A stretch of 64,000 nucleotides of DNA. Source: Actinomycetota bacterium. Its GTDB lineage: Bacteria > Actinomycetota > Actinomycetes > S36-B12. The notes under the pieces were generated by a model. That model was not told where the DNA came from. It made no database searches and was given only the letters and a program-made list of their open reading frames with translations. The DNA lies in contig JAUXVJ010000009.1 of NCBI GenBank assembly GCA_030684515.1, positions 62,001 through 126,000 of the forward strand, in the 5' to 3' direction. Positions within the stretch are counted from its first letter, which is position 1. Each line of letters begins with the position of its first letter. This document shows positions 12,245 to 20,823 of this stretch, in pieces. A program made the translations under genes and the position numbers.

Positions 12245-13725
12245 CTTCACCGCTGGATCGCTACCGAATGATCAATCAGATGCTCGCGCCCGATTCGGCA
12301 TCGTCATATTGGCGCGCGTACGACAATGCGCTCGATCGCGAGGTTGTCATTCGACTGGTGGACGCTTCTGACCCACGGGCCGAGCACTTGAACAACTCAG
12401 CACGCGCCGCGGCTGCGGTCCAAGATCGCAGACTCAGTCAGATTCTGGACGTGATGGAGGTACCTACCGACGCAGATTCCCCCGACCGGGTGGCGGTCAT
12501 CAGTGAATGGATACACGGAGAGTCACTGTTGTCCTTCATGGCTGCGCGCGATTGGAATCCCTTGGACTTGAGGCAGGCGATCAGCATCGTCACCGAAGTT
12601 GGACAGGCTCTGCTGCAGGCACATGATCTGCGGGTGCGACATGGTCGCCTGCAGCCAAGCAACGTGCTGCTCACTGACTCAGGTGAGGTACGGGTTATCG
12701 GCATGGCCATTGATTCGGTGATCCTCGGCGCTCCGCACGAGGATCTGATTCGCTCAGACATCGACGCACTTGGCGGCCTGCTCTACCTCATGCTCACCGG
12801 AAGAAGCCCCTTTGCGGTGGATCCTTTCGGGCAGGAGCCAAGCTATGCGCCGGCCGCTCCCCGACACCGTTCGCATCTGGAGCCGGCATCTCACGTGCGG
12901 GCCGAGGTTCCACATGAACTTGATGTCCTCTTGGGCCGATCAATGTTCGAGCTTCCCCGACCTCGCGGCGCCTCAAAGATTCGCAACCTCGCAGAGTTCT
13001 TGGCCGCCCTCGCACAGATCCGCGCCGACCTTGAACCGGTGGTATCTGGACCCAATTCGGCTCGAGTGCGCGCATACGCAGTCCGCATCACTGTGGTGGT
13101 GGCCGTGGTTGCTGCTATCGCGCTGCTCGTTGTGGCCTGGCGGCAGCTCTACATCGGTCCGGAGGCAAACCCTGCCCGAGCAGTGCCGTCCTCGACTCAG
13201 GACCCGAGTCCGCTTGATACCGCGACGGCAACGCCACTGGGTGCATTGATCACGGTCCTTTCAGCGACCTCCTTCGATCCTTTTGGCGACAGTAATCGCG
13301 ACGGCATCAACGATGGGGCCGCGGGCCGTGAGCACGAGCAGCAGGCCAGCCGTGCTGTCGATGGAAATCCCACGACAAGTTGGAACTCCCTGCGCTATGA
13401 GACAGCAAATGCCAACGGCAAGGGCGGAGTCGGGCTCGTCCTGGATCTGGGCTCATCTCAATTCGTTCAATCAGTGGGTCTGACTTTCGGCAAGGCCGGG
13501 GCCGAAGTGCGCGTGGGCGTCTCTGAATCGCAATTGGCGACTCCCAATGCCTGGCCCATGCTTGCCAAGGCTGCGGTCGGTGACAATCGAGTGGTCCTGC
13601 GATCCCCAAGTCCTATGGCAGGTCGCTACGTGCTGGTGTGGTTTCCTCGATTGCCTGCCACCATCAAGTATCCGGATATGCATCAGGTTCGGGTGTCGGA
13701 AGTCGTCGTTCACGGACGGGGCTAG
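12241..13725 (+). CDS. Membrane pseudokinase with discoidin-like exodomain (MviN C-terminal part as a separate gene)
   Basis: A 494-aa protein laid out like the C-terminal half of mycobacterial MviN. Residues 1-265 have a protein kinase fold with degenerate key positions: the VAIK lysine is Arg (VVIRL, R38), the HRD loop reads HGRLQPSN (134-141) so the catalytic Asp is absent, and DFG is replaced by GMA (154-156). A single transmembrane helix covers 281-300. Outside, after a Ser/Thr/Pro linker, is a domain with a DSNRDGINDG calcium-type loop (350-359) and ASRAVDGNPTTSW, the signature of F5/8 type C (discoidin-like) sugar-binding domains. In mycobacteria the phosphorylated pseudokinase recruits FhaA to restrain MurJ; FhaA is encoded at 43618-44319. 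Here the link to MurJ is through coupling of translation, not fusion. Confidence 0.85.
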   Translation: MTSPLDRYRMINQMLAPDSASSYWRAYDNALDREVVIRLVDASDPRAEHLNNSARAAAAVQDRRLSQILDVMEVPTDADSPDRVAVISEWIHGESLLSFMAARDWNPLDLRQAISIVTEVGQALLQAHDLRVRHGRLQPSNVLLTDSGEVRVIGMAIDSVILGAPHEDLIRSDIDALGGLLYLMLTGRSPFAVDPFGQEPSYAPAAPRHRSHLEPASHVRAEVPHELDVLLGRSMFELPRPRGASKIRNLAEFLAALAQIRADLEPVVSGPNSARVRAYAVRITVVVAVVAAIALLVVAWRQLYIGPEANPARAVPSSTQDPSPLDTATATPLGALITVLSATSFDPFGDSNRDGINDGAAGREHEQQASRAVDGNPTTSWNSLRYETANANGKGGVGLVLDLGSSQFVQSVGLTFGKAGAEVRVGVSESQLATPNAWPMLAKAAVGDNRVVLRSPSPMAGRYVLVWFPRLPATIKYPDMHQVRVSEVVVHGRG

Positions 13726-13736
13726 GCTCACGATTC

Positions 13737-14333
13737 GTGTCAGCAGAGCAAACCGATGAGGTCTTGCTCGCCGCGCATGTCGCAGGGGATCCGCAGGCCT
13801 TCTCTGAACTGGTCTATCGCCATCGCGATCGATTGTGGGCAGTTGCCTTGCGCACCATGGGTGACTCCACTGAGGCCGAGGACGCCCTGCAAGACGCACT
13901 GATCTCAGCATTTCGCCGAGCTGAACAGTTTCGAGGCGATGCCAAGGTGACGACCTGGCTGCATCGAATCGTGGTCAATGCCTGCCTGGACCGCATCCGA
14001 CGACGCAGCGCCCGTCCGACTTCACCGCTGCCTGAGCATGACACCGTCGACTCAGGGCTGCAGCCGGCCGATGATCACATCGAGCAGCGCGAAACGCAGA
14101 TCCTCATCGCCGAAGCCTTGGCAGAACTCCCAGATGACCAACGTGAAGCTGTGATTCTCGTGGATATCGAAGGCTGGCCGATCCAGGATGCGGCCCGAAT
14201 GCTCAACTGCCCCGTCGGCACAGTGAAGAGCCGGTGCTCGCGCGGCCGTGCCAAATTGGCCAAACGATTAGTCGATCTGCGGAACCCGCAGAGCCAAGCT
14301 CCCGTCCAAAGCCCGGAAGGAGGCCAGAGTTGA
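13737..14333 (+). CDS. sigM: ECF sigma factor SigM
   Basis: A 198-aa extracytoplasmic-function sigma factor. Region 2 spans about residues 20-85 with RDRLWAVALRTMGDSTEAED and the -10-recognising WLHRIVVNACLDRIRRR; region 4 covers about 130-185 with LPDDQREAVILVDIEGWPI, then the helix-turn-helix AARMLNCPVGTVKSRCSRGR. The GTG at 13737 is chosen because it lies 11 bp after the previous stop and gives the family's usual short N-terminus; the longer frame would extend into the pseudokinase gene. The order MurJ/pseudokinase, SigM, membrane anti-sigma, TrxB, TrxA equals Rv3910-Rv3914. Likely responds to envelope or redox stress; no target promoter could be identified here. Confidence 0.9.
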   Translation: MSAEQTDEVLLAAHVAGDPQAFSELVYRHRDRLWAVALRTMGDSTEAEDALQDALISAFRRAEQFRGDAKVTTWLHRIVVNACLDRIRRRSARPTSPLPEHDTVDSGLQPADDHIEQRETQILIAEALAELPDDQREAVILVDIEGWPIQDAARMLNCPVGTVKSRCSRGRAKLAKRLVDLRNPQSQAPVQSPEGGQS

Positions 14334-15076
14334 GCGACACTGAAGATGACGCAATGTGGAGTGAAGAAAGTCCACTCGGCGATGAGGCCTCGTTCCTGAA
14401 TCCTGATTCTGCGCCGTCAACTCCTGCCATGCCCGATTCAATTTGGGCCGGTGTCGAACGAGTCCTGCACAACGAGCAGGTTGCCCGCGAGGCAACCATC
14501 AGCCTGCACTCGCGCCGACGGCCCAGACGCACCTGGATCATTGGTGCCGCTGCGGCTGGCGTTTCTCTCCTGGCCGTTGGTGTGGTTGTGCAAAGTGTCC
14601 AGAGTTCCAACGGCCCGCTCGTGGCCTCCGGGGCAAATACCGCCGCCCCATCTCCGGGCGGCGCCTTCCCCGCCAAACAGATTCTGGCCAGCGGAACCGA
14701 CTACCTCCCCACCACCTTGGCAAGCCAAGTGACCAAACTCGTTCGCGGCACTGAAGGCGCCAAACAACTCATGGCGGCCACAGCGGAGGCAACGGCGTGG
14801 CCAAGCGCCGCGCCAGGCTTTGACATGTCGGCCGAGGCCCTGCGCAGTTGTATCGCTGGGCTTACCCACGATGACAACGGCACTGCACTCATGGTCGACC
14901 TTGCTCGTTACCACGGCGACGACGCCGGAATTGTCGTGATCCCGCTCTCGTTGACAGAGCCGACACAGTCCAGTCCAGCCATGCTTCGAGTCTGGGTCGT
15001 GGGCCCGGACTGCTCTTCCTCACACACAGATGTCATGGTTCATATGACCATGGCGCTGCCCGCAACAGCGTCATAG
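14330..15076 (+). CDS. Membrane anti-sigma-like protein downstream of SigM (Rv3912-like)
   Basis: A 248-aa protein with a cytoplasmic acidic N-terminus (about 75 residues, with DSIWAGVERVLHNEQVARE), one transmembrane helix (about 84-106) and a 140-residue extracytoplasmic domain with two cysteines. It has no clear HxxxCxxC zinc anti-sigma motif. Gene position and single-pass topology suggest it holds SigM at the membrane, as proposed for its mycobacterial neighbour. The start is taken as a TTG at 14330, which overlaps the sigM TGA (TTGA) and is preceded by GGAAGGAGG; a longer frame begins inside sigM without a ribosome site. A role as anti-sigma is inference from context. Confidence 0.7.
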   Translation: MSDTEDDAMWSEESPLGDEASFLNPDSAPSTPAMPDSIWAGVERVLHNEQVAREATISLHSRRRPRRTWIIGAAAAGVSLLAVGVVVQSVQSSNGPLVASGANTAAPSPGGAFPAKQILASGTDYLPTTLASQVTKLVRGTEGAKQLMAATAEATAWPSAAPGFDMSAEALRSCIAGLTHDDNGTALMVDLARYHGDDAGIVVIPLSLTEPTQSSPAMLRVWVVGPDCSSSHTDVMVHMTMALPATAS

Positions 15077-15139
15077 GAATAAGCCTCGCCCTAGGATCGT
15101 TCTACCCAAGGCATGACCCCCACAAAGGCGAGGAACTAG

Positions 15140-16072
15140 ATGAGCGACATCCGTGACCTGATCATCATCGGATCAGGGCCAGCTGGGTACACAGCCGCTG
15201 TGTACGCCGCTCGCGCTCAATTGGCTCCACTGCTCTTTGAAGGTTCGGTCACTGCAGGCGGCGCCCTCATGAACACGACCGAGGTCGAGAACTTCCCCGG
15301 CTTCAGTGACGGGATCATGGGCCCAGAGTTGATGGAGAACATGCGCGCTCAAGCCGTCCGCTTTGGTGCCGAGATCATCACAGACGACGTTGTCACCGTT
15401 GACCTTGCAGGCGAAATCAAGACCGTGACCGACGGCGAAGGCAGGGTGTACCAAGCCAAGACAGTGATCTTGGCCATGGGTTCCAGCTACAGAGAGCTTG
15501 GAGTTCCCAATGAGAAACGACTATCCGGTCACGGAGTTTCCTGGTGTGCCACGTGCGATGGCTTCTTCTTCCGCGATCAGGACATTGCAGTGGTTGGCGG
15601 CGGCGACTCCGCACTTGAGGAAGCCACCTTCCTGACCCGTTTCGCCAGGTCCGTCACTCTGGTTCACCGTCGAGACGAGTTGCGCGCCAGCAAGATCATG
15701 CAGGACCGTGCCTTTGCCAATGACAAAATCTCAGTGGCATGGAACACCCTTGTGGACGATGTAGTTGGCGATGCAAAGGTCTCGGGCCTCGCAGTGCGAG
15801 ATGCCAAGGACGGCAGCACTCGCGAACTGGCTGTCACCGGGGTCTTCGTAGCCATCGGACATGATCCACGATCTGAACTCGTCAAGGGCCAGATCGACCT
15901 TGACGACGAGGGCTACGTCTTGACGATCAACGGCACCACTGAGACCAACCTCGCTGGTGTGTTTGCCTGTGGTGATCTCGTGGACCACAGATATCGCCAA
16001 GCCATCACCGCTGCCGGTTCAGGATGTGCTGCGGCACTTGACGCAGAACGCTGGCTCGCAGCATCGGAGTAA
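15140..16072 (+). CDS. trxB: Thioredoxin reductase
   Basis: A 310-aa NADPH-dependent flavoprotein that reduces thioredoxin. FAD-binding GSGPAG is at residues 11-16, the redox pair is C136-A-T-C139 (SWCATCDG), the NADPH-binding loop [11 protein letters not shown] follows, and the C-terminal FAD block is [23 protein letters not shown]. Length and motifs are those of bacterial low-Mr thioredoxin reductases. AGGCGAGGAACTAG supplies the ribosome site. A CCTAGGATCG stretch 40 bp upstream could hold a separate -10 (TAGGAT). Paired with trxA 44 bp downstream, as in mycobacteria (Rv3913-Rv3914). Confidence 0.97.
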   Translation: MSDIRDLIIIGSGPAGYTAAVYAARAQLAPLLFEGSVTAGGALMNTTEVENFPGFSDGIMGPELMENMRAQAVRFGAEIITDDVVTVDLAGEIKTVTDGEGRVYQAKTVILAMGSSYRELGVPNEKRLSGHGVSWCATCDGFFFRDQDIAVVGGGDSALEEATFLTRFARSVTLVHRRDELRASKIMQDRAFANDKISVAWNTLVDDVVGDAKVSGLAVRDAKDGSTRELAVTGVFVAIGHDPRSELVKGQIDLDDEGYVLTINGTTETNLAGVFACGDLVDHRYRQAITAAGSGCAAALDAERWLAASE

Positions 16073-16116
16073 CCTAAGTCCACCGCAGTACAACCAGCCT
16101 GAATAAGGAGATCCCC

Positions 16117-16437
16117 ATGGGCGCAACGAAAATTGTCACCGAAGCCAGTTTTGCTGACGATGTTCTGACCAGTGACAAGCCAGTTCTCGTCGATTTCTGG
16201 GCAGAGTGGTGTGGCCCGTGCAAGATGATCGCCCCGATCCTGGAGGAGATCGCCTCGCAGAACGAGGGTCTGACCATCGTCAAGCTCAATGTCGATGAGA
16301 ACCCCGCCATCGCCGCCTCCTACGGCATCACTTCCATTCCGACCATGAACGTCTTCCAGGGCGGACAGGTCGTGAAGTCCATCATCGGCGCCAAGCCCAA
16401 GGCTGCACTGCTCGCTGATCTGGCTCCGTACCTGTAA
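16117..16437 (+). CDS. trxA: Thioredoxin
   Basis: A 106-aa cytosolic disulfide reductase with the active site WCGPC at residues 31-35 and the cis-proline block SIPTMNVFQGG. It is the substrate of the adjacent TrxB and supplies electrons to peroxiredoxins (one is encoded at 49873-50352), ribonucleotide reductase and methionine sulfoxide reductases. AATAAGGAG precedes the ATG. cwlM starts two bases after its stop. Confidence 0.97.
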   Translation: MGATKIVTEASFADDVLTSDKPVLVDFWAEWCGPCKMIAPILEEIASQNEGLTIVKLNVDENPAIAASYGITSIPTMNVFQGGQVVKSIIGAKPKAALLADLAPYL

Positions 16438-16439
16438 CG

Positions 16440-17483
16440 ATGCCCCGCCGCGGTGATACCGGGGCGGCCGTCGCCGAGGTGCGGGCGCGGCTCGCGCATC
16501 TTGGCTATCTCAATTCAGCGCTGGGTGACCAGTTCGACGACGCTCTCGATACAGCAGTGCGCACCTTTCAGCAGGAACGCGGGCTGACAGTCGATGGAAT
16601 CGTCGGCAATGACACCTTCCGACGGCTCGACGAGGCACGCTGGCGCCTAGGCGACCGCGTCTTGCGATTCCTCCCAGGGCACCTCATGACCGGTGACGAT
16701 GTCTCCGAATTGCAGAAGCGCCTGAATCAGTTGGGCTTTGACGCCGGTCGTCCCGATGGTGCTTTTGGACCGGATACCGATGCCGCGGTGCGTGAATTTC
16801 AACGCAGCGTGGGCGAAGCCGCAGATGGCACCTGCGGGCCAGAGACCTTCCGATCTTTCGAACGACTCGTTCGGACGGTCAGTGGTGGCAATGCTGCTCG
16901 ACTGCGTGACCCTCTGGCTGTCACTGCTCTGCAGACTGGCATTGCCGACAAGGTCGTCGTCATTGATCCTGGCTTCGTTGAAGACGACCCCGAAGCCAAC
17001 GCCATCGCACAAGCGATTGCCACGCGCGTGGAGGGTCGACTCGCGGCTTTGGGCACCCAGGTCTTCTTGACCCGCTCCGTTGAGAGTTCACTGCCCACTG
17101 ATACTTCCCGTGCCGACTTCGCCAACCGCAGCAGCGCTGACTTGATGGTCTCGATTCACTGCGATCGCACAGACAGCCCACTGCCCAACGGCATCGCGAC
17201 CTACTACTTCGGTGAGCCTGATGACGGCGTGTACTCATACGCCGGTCGAGCTCTGGCAGAGCAATTGCAGGTAGAGCTCTGCGCTCGCACCCGCATGCAC
17301 AACAACCGTTCCCATGCACGCACCTGGGATCTGCTGCGCATGACGCGAATGCCGGTGGTGCGGGTGGATATCGGGTATCTCTCAAATCCGCACGACGCCG
17401 CAAGGCTGATCGACGCCGACCATCAGGATCTCCTAGCAGCGGGCGTAGCGGCAGCAATCAGCCGTTTCTGCATGCCGATTTAG
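16440..17483 (+). CDS. cwlM: CwlM-like amidase-fold regulator of peptidoglycan synthesis
   Basis: A 347-aa protein with two peptidoglycan-binding_1 domains (about residues 5-65 and 83-140) followed by an Amidase_3 fold (about 171-345). There is no signal peptide. Several catalytic positions of amidases differ: the first zinc histidine of the DPGHGG motif is Phe (IDPGF, F179), and the catalytic Glu of the VETGFLSN motif is Asp (VDIGYLSN, D310); H240 in SIHCD remains. In mycobacteria the essential homologue acts in the cytoplasm, where PknB-phosphorylated CwlM activates MurA and also binds FhaA and MurJ; loss of catalytic residues and of a signal peptide fits that regulator role. Position after trxA is the conserved actinobacterial one (Rv3915). 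Confidence 0.87.
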   Translation: MPRRGDTGAAVAEVRARLAHLGYLNSALGDQFDDALDTAVRTFQQERGLTVDGIVGNDTFRRLDEARWRLGDRVLRFLPGHLMTGDDVSELQKRLNQLGFDAGRPDGAFGPDTDAAVREFQRSVGEAADGTCGPETFRSFERLVRTVSGGNAARLRDPLAVTALQTGIADKVVVIDPGFVEDDPEANAIAQAIATRVEGRLAALGTQVFLTRSVESSLPTDTSRADFANRSSADLMVSIHCDRTDSPLPNGIATYYFGEPDDGVYSYAGRALAEQLQVELCARTRMHNNRSHARTWDLLRMTRMPVVRVDIGYLSNPHDAARLIDADHQDLLAAGVAAAISRFCMPI

Positions 17484-17517
17484 GGCCAGCCGGACCTTCG
17501 GCCTATCGTGTGACGTT

Positions 17518-18825
17518 GTGAGTGGTTCCCGACTTGACCCATGGGTTGATTCCTATGCCCAGCGCACATCTGAGATGCAGGCATCCGAGATCCGTGCGCT
17601 GTTCGCCGTTGCCTCTCGACCCGAAGTGGTGTCCCTTGCTGGCGGGATGCCATTCGTCCAAGCACTGAACATGGATCTCATGGCCGAAACCGTCAGCAAA
17701 CTTTTGCGCGAACGCGGAGCAGTTGCCTTGCAATATGGCTCAGGCCAAGGAGATGTGGGCCTTCGAGAGCAGATTCTCGAAGTGATGGCAGACGTGAAAG
17801 TCTCAGCTCACCCCGACGACATCGTGGTGACCACCGGTTCCCAGATGGCTTTGGATCTTGTCACTCGAGTGTTCTGCGATCCAGGCGATGTCGTACTGGT
17901 CGAGGCACCTTCCTATGTCGGCGCCTTAGGCGTATTTCGCGCCTATGAGTGCGAAGTCATTCACGTGGCCATGGACGACGAGGGACTCAGTCCCATAGCT
18001 TTGGAAGAGGCCATTGCCGCGCTTGCTGCGCGCGGTCGCAAGGCCAAGATGCTCTACACGATTCCCTCCTTCCACAACCCAGCCGGCGTGACTCAAGGTC
18101 AGCAGCGACGCAGTGAGGTGCTTGGCATCGCTCAACGCGCCGGCATCTTGTTGCTTGAGGACGACCCTTACGGCCTCCTCGGCTTTGAAGGCGAACCACC
18201 GGCAGCCATTCGATCGCACGACGAGGAAGGCGTCATCTACCTGGGCTCCTTCTCCAAGACCATCGCGTCCGGTCTGCGTGTGGGCTGGGCAGTCGCGCCG
18301 CATGGAGTCCGCGAGAAGCTCGTGCTGGCAGCCGAATCTGCTGTGCTGTGCCCATCGAACTACAGCCAACTGACGATCTCTGAATACCTGTCCACTCAAC
18401 CCTGGCGCGAACAGATCAAGTCCTACCGTGAGCTCTATCGCGAGCGTCGTGACGCATTGCTTGAATCCCTCGAGCAGCTCATGCCGGCTGGCACCACTTG
18501 GACGACTCCAGCTGGCGGCTTCTACTCCTGGGTGACCCTGCCCAATGGTCTTGATGCAAAGGCCATGCTTCCGCGAGCTGTGACCGCCTTGGTTGCCTAT
18601 GTTCCGGGCACCGGCTTCTACGTCAATGGCCAAGGGCACGAGCACATGCGCCTGTCGTACTGCTATCCGGAACCTGATCGGATCCGCGAGGGGGTTCGCC
18701 GTTTGGCCGGAGTCATCGAGGGCGAGCTTGAGATTGCCGAGACTTTCGGAACGAGCAGTGCACTTCATTCTGATTCGGGATCAGATTCACCCGGTTCCAA
18801 CGTTCCTGCGCCAAACCTTCAGTAA
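17518..18825 (+). CDS. PLP-dependent class I/II aminotransferase
   Basis: A 435-aa fold-type I aminotransferase resembling the catalytic half of MocR regulators and 2-aminoadipate/aromatic transaminases, but without a DNA-binding domain. The PLP lysine is K247 in GSFSKTIASGLRVGW; the SFHNPAGV stretch and DDPYGLLGFEG give the cofactor-binding Asn and Asp/Tyr. The C-terminal 30 residues are a low-complexity Ser/Pro tail. GTG start at 17518, 34 bp after cwlM; the spacing allows an own promoter. Its amino acid substrate cannot be told. Aminotransferases of this kind are often found between cwlM and parB in actinobacteria. Confidence 0.85.
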   Translation: MSGSRLDPWVDSYAQRTSEMQASEIRALFAVASRPEVVSLAGGMPFVQALNMDLMAETVSKLLRERGAVALQYGSGQGDVGLREQILEVMADVKVSAHPDDIVVTTGSQMALDLVTRVFCDPGDVVLVEAPSYVGALGVFRAYECEVIHVAMDDEGLSPIALEEAIAALAARGRKAKMLYTIPSFHNPAGVTQGQQRRSEVLGIAQRAGILLLEDDPYGLLGFEGEPPAAIRSHDEEGVIYLGSFSKTIASGLRVGWAVAPHGVREKLVLAAESAVLCPSNYSQLTISEYLSTQPWREQIKSYRELYRERRDALLESLEQLMPAGTTWTTPAGGFYSWVTLPNGLDAKAMLPRAVTALVAYVPGTGFYVNGQGHEHMRLSYCYPEPDRIREGVRRLAGVIEGELEIAETFGTSSALHSDSGSDSPGSNVPAPNLQ

Positions 18826-18865
18826 TGCCAACGGTTTTCGAGCACTTCGAGAAAGGATCGAATCA

Positions 18866-19810
18866 ATGTCTTCGTATCTAGTGCTCGCCGGTGGTCTCTC
18901 GCCCGAACGCGATGTCTCGCTTCGCTCGGGTCGCCGCGTGGCCGAAGCCCTGCGTCTGAGCACTGATGATGAAGTGCGTGAGGCAGATGTCGATCTGACT
19001 CTGCTGAGCCTGCTTGGCAGCCATCGTCCCAGCTGCGTCATTCCGCTGCTGCATGGTGCAGCCGGCGAGGACGGCGCACTGCGTGACGTTCTGACATCCA
19101 TGGGGCTTGCCTACGTCGGCTCGACTGGGGAAGCTGCGCGTCTGGCTTTCGACAAGCCAGTTGCCAAGACCCTGCTGTCGCGAGCTGGGGTGTCCACGCC
19201 CGCCTGCGTTGCACTGCCACACGCCACTTTTCGTGAATTGGGTGCTGCAGACGTCCTGATCGGTATCCGCGACCTTCTTGGCCTGCCACTGATCGTCAAG
19301 CCCACCAAGGGTGGCTCCGCCCTTGGGGCATCGCTGGTGAAGTCGGCAGAAGAGTTCCCGTCGGCAATGGTCGGAGCTTTCGCATACAGCGATGTGGCGA
19401 TGATGGAGCAATGGATAGCGGGAACTGAAGTGGCGATCAGCGTTCTGGAAGGCAATGACGGACTCACAGCACTGCCAGCAGTGGAGATCGTTCCGCAGGC
19501 GGAGATGTACGACTACAACTCCCGCTATACCGCTGGCACGACTGAATTCTTCGTCCCCGCGCGACTCAGCGAGGATGTCGCTGCGGAGTGTGCCCGCGTG
19601 GCTCTCCTTGCACATGAGGTTCTTGGCTTGCGCGATTGGTCGCGCACCGACCTCATCATCGATGCCTCGGGTACGCCATGGTTCCTGGAGACCAATGCTG
19701 CTCCAGGCATGACTGAGACCTCGCTCTTCCCGCAGTCCTTGCATTCGGCGGGCCTGTCTCTTGGCGACACCGTGCTGCAGTTGGTACAGCGGGCAATAGC
19801 TCGCGGTTGA
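18866..19810 (+). CDS. D-alanine--D-alanine ligase-like ATP-grasp enzyme
   Basis: A 314-aa ATP-grasp ligase. N-terminal LVLAGGLSPERDVSLRSG corresponds to the Ddl substrate-binding block (GG.S.E..VS.SG), LHGAAGEDGALRDVLTSMGLAYVGST is the matching HG..GEDG block, and GLPLIVKPTKGGSALG and WSRTDLIIDASGTPWFLETNAAPGMTETS complete the ATP-grasp and the metal-binding E..N. It probably joins two D-alanines, or a related amino acid pair, for peptidoglycan. It is somewhat shorter than typical actinobacterial DdlA (about 370), so a second, housekeeping Ddl may exist elsewhere. Start is the ATG at 18866 with GAAAGGA upstream; a longer frame would run into the aminotransferase gene. Converges with parB. 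Confidence 0.85.
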   Translation: MSSYLVLAGGLSPERDVSLRSGRRVAEALRLSTDDEVREADVDLTLLSLLGSHRPSCVIPLLHGAAGEDGALRDVLTSMGLAYVGSTGEAARLAFDKPVAKTLLSRAGVSTPACVALPHATFRELGAADVLIGIRDLLGLPLIVKPTKGGSALGASLVKSAEEFPSAMVGAFAYSDVAMMEQWIAGTEVAISVLEGNDGLTALPAVEIVPQAEMYDYNSRYTAGTTEFFVPARLSEDVAAECARVALLAHEVLGLRDWSRTDLIIDASGTPWFLETNAAPGMTETSLFPQSLHSAGLSLGDTVLQLVQRAIARG

Positions 19811-19853
19811 TTCAACATTCTGCAAAAAGTTGTTGGTATATAAAGGGTATTGA

Positions 19854-20777
19854 CTATCCTGGATCTATAGCGTCAGCGATGCGTCTCAGATCATCAGCAT
19901 CGGCAACCTCGATCACAATGCGACCTCGAGACTTATTCGAGGCAAGTCCGGTCACGGTTACCCGCGTGTCAAGACGGTCGCTGAGACGAATGCCGATGTC
20001 TGAGCGCAGCTCTCCAGTAGGCGTGCTCGTTGATCGAGCCCGCTTGCGCCTGCTGGCCGTACTGGTGTCACCAAGAAGAATGATCTCTTCAACACTGCGG
20101 ACGCTGAGACCCTCCGCCACGATGCGAGTAGCCAGCGTTTTCATGGCTTCGGGATCCTGCAAGGACAGCAGCGCACGAGCATGTCCGGCGCTGATCACTC
20201 CGGCAGCAACTCGCAGTTGCACCTCTGGAGGCAACTTGAGCAGTCGAAGCGTGTTGGTGACCTGCGGCCGTGAACGACCGATGCGGGTGGCCAATTCCTC
20301 CTGTGTGCAGCCGAAGTCCTCGAGCAGCTGCTGATAGGCAGCCGCTTCTTCCAAGGGGTTCAGATTCGCCCGATGCAGGTTCTCCAACAATGCATCGCGC
20401 AGAAGTGCATCATCATCGGTCTGGCGAATGATGGCCGGAATCACCTTCAGACCAGCAAGCCCACTTGCCCGCCAACGTCGTTCGCCAGCAACCAGCTCAT
20501 AGCCGGTTCCCGCGGACCGCACCACCACGGGCTGCAGCAGACCGATCGAGGCGATCGAGTTCACCAACTCGGTCAGCGCGTCCTCATCAAAGACCGTCCG
20601 TGGTTGGCGCGGGTTGGGCACGATCGCATCGATGGGCAGCTCGGCGTAGCGCAGCCCGTGCACGCTGGCTATTTCGGCTGGCTGTGCCGATGCGGAAGAC
20701 GGACCATCCATGGTCGCCGATGTCGGGATAAGCGCGCCCAAGCCCTTGCCGAGTCCTCGCTTGGGTGCCTCGCTCAT
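19854..20777 (-). CDS. parB: Chromosome-partitioning protein ParB
   Basis: A 307-aa CTP-dependent DNA clamp that loads at parS sites and organises the origin for ParA and SMC. The N-terminal CTP-binding part holds [12 protein letters not shown] and [11 protein letters not shown]; the helix-turn-helix is near [20 protein letters not shown]; a short dimerisation domain closes the protein. Two parS sites lie 0.9 and 1.6 kb away (21675-21690 and 22374-22389). A 46-bp AT-rich gap with GGAG before the ATG separates it from parA. Confidence 0.96.
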   Translation of the reverse strand: MSEAPKRGLGKGLGALIPTSATMDGPSSASAQPAEIASVHGLRYAELPIDAIVPNPRQPRTVFDEDALTELVNSIASIGLLQPVVVRSAGTGYELVAGERRWRASGLAGLKVIPAIIRQTDDDALLRDALLENLHRANLNPLEEAAAYQQLLEDFGCTQEELATRIGRSRPQVTNTLRLLKLPPEVQLRVAAGVISAGHARALLSLQDPEAMKTLATRIVAEGLSVRSVEEIILLGDTSTASRRKRARSTSTPTGELRSDIGIRLSDRLDTRVTVTGLASNKSRGRIVIEVADADDLRRIADAIDPG

Positions 20778-20823
20778 GAAATCTCCGGTGTATAGGTGAA
20801 TAGATATGTAGGTATATGTACTG

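Noticed and set aside
18878-19825. A 315-aa minus-strand frame
   Set aside because: It is antisense to the Ddl-like gene, which has clear ATP-grasp motifs.
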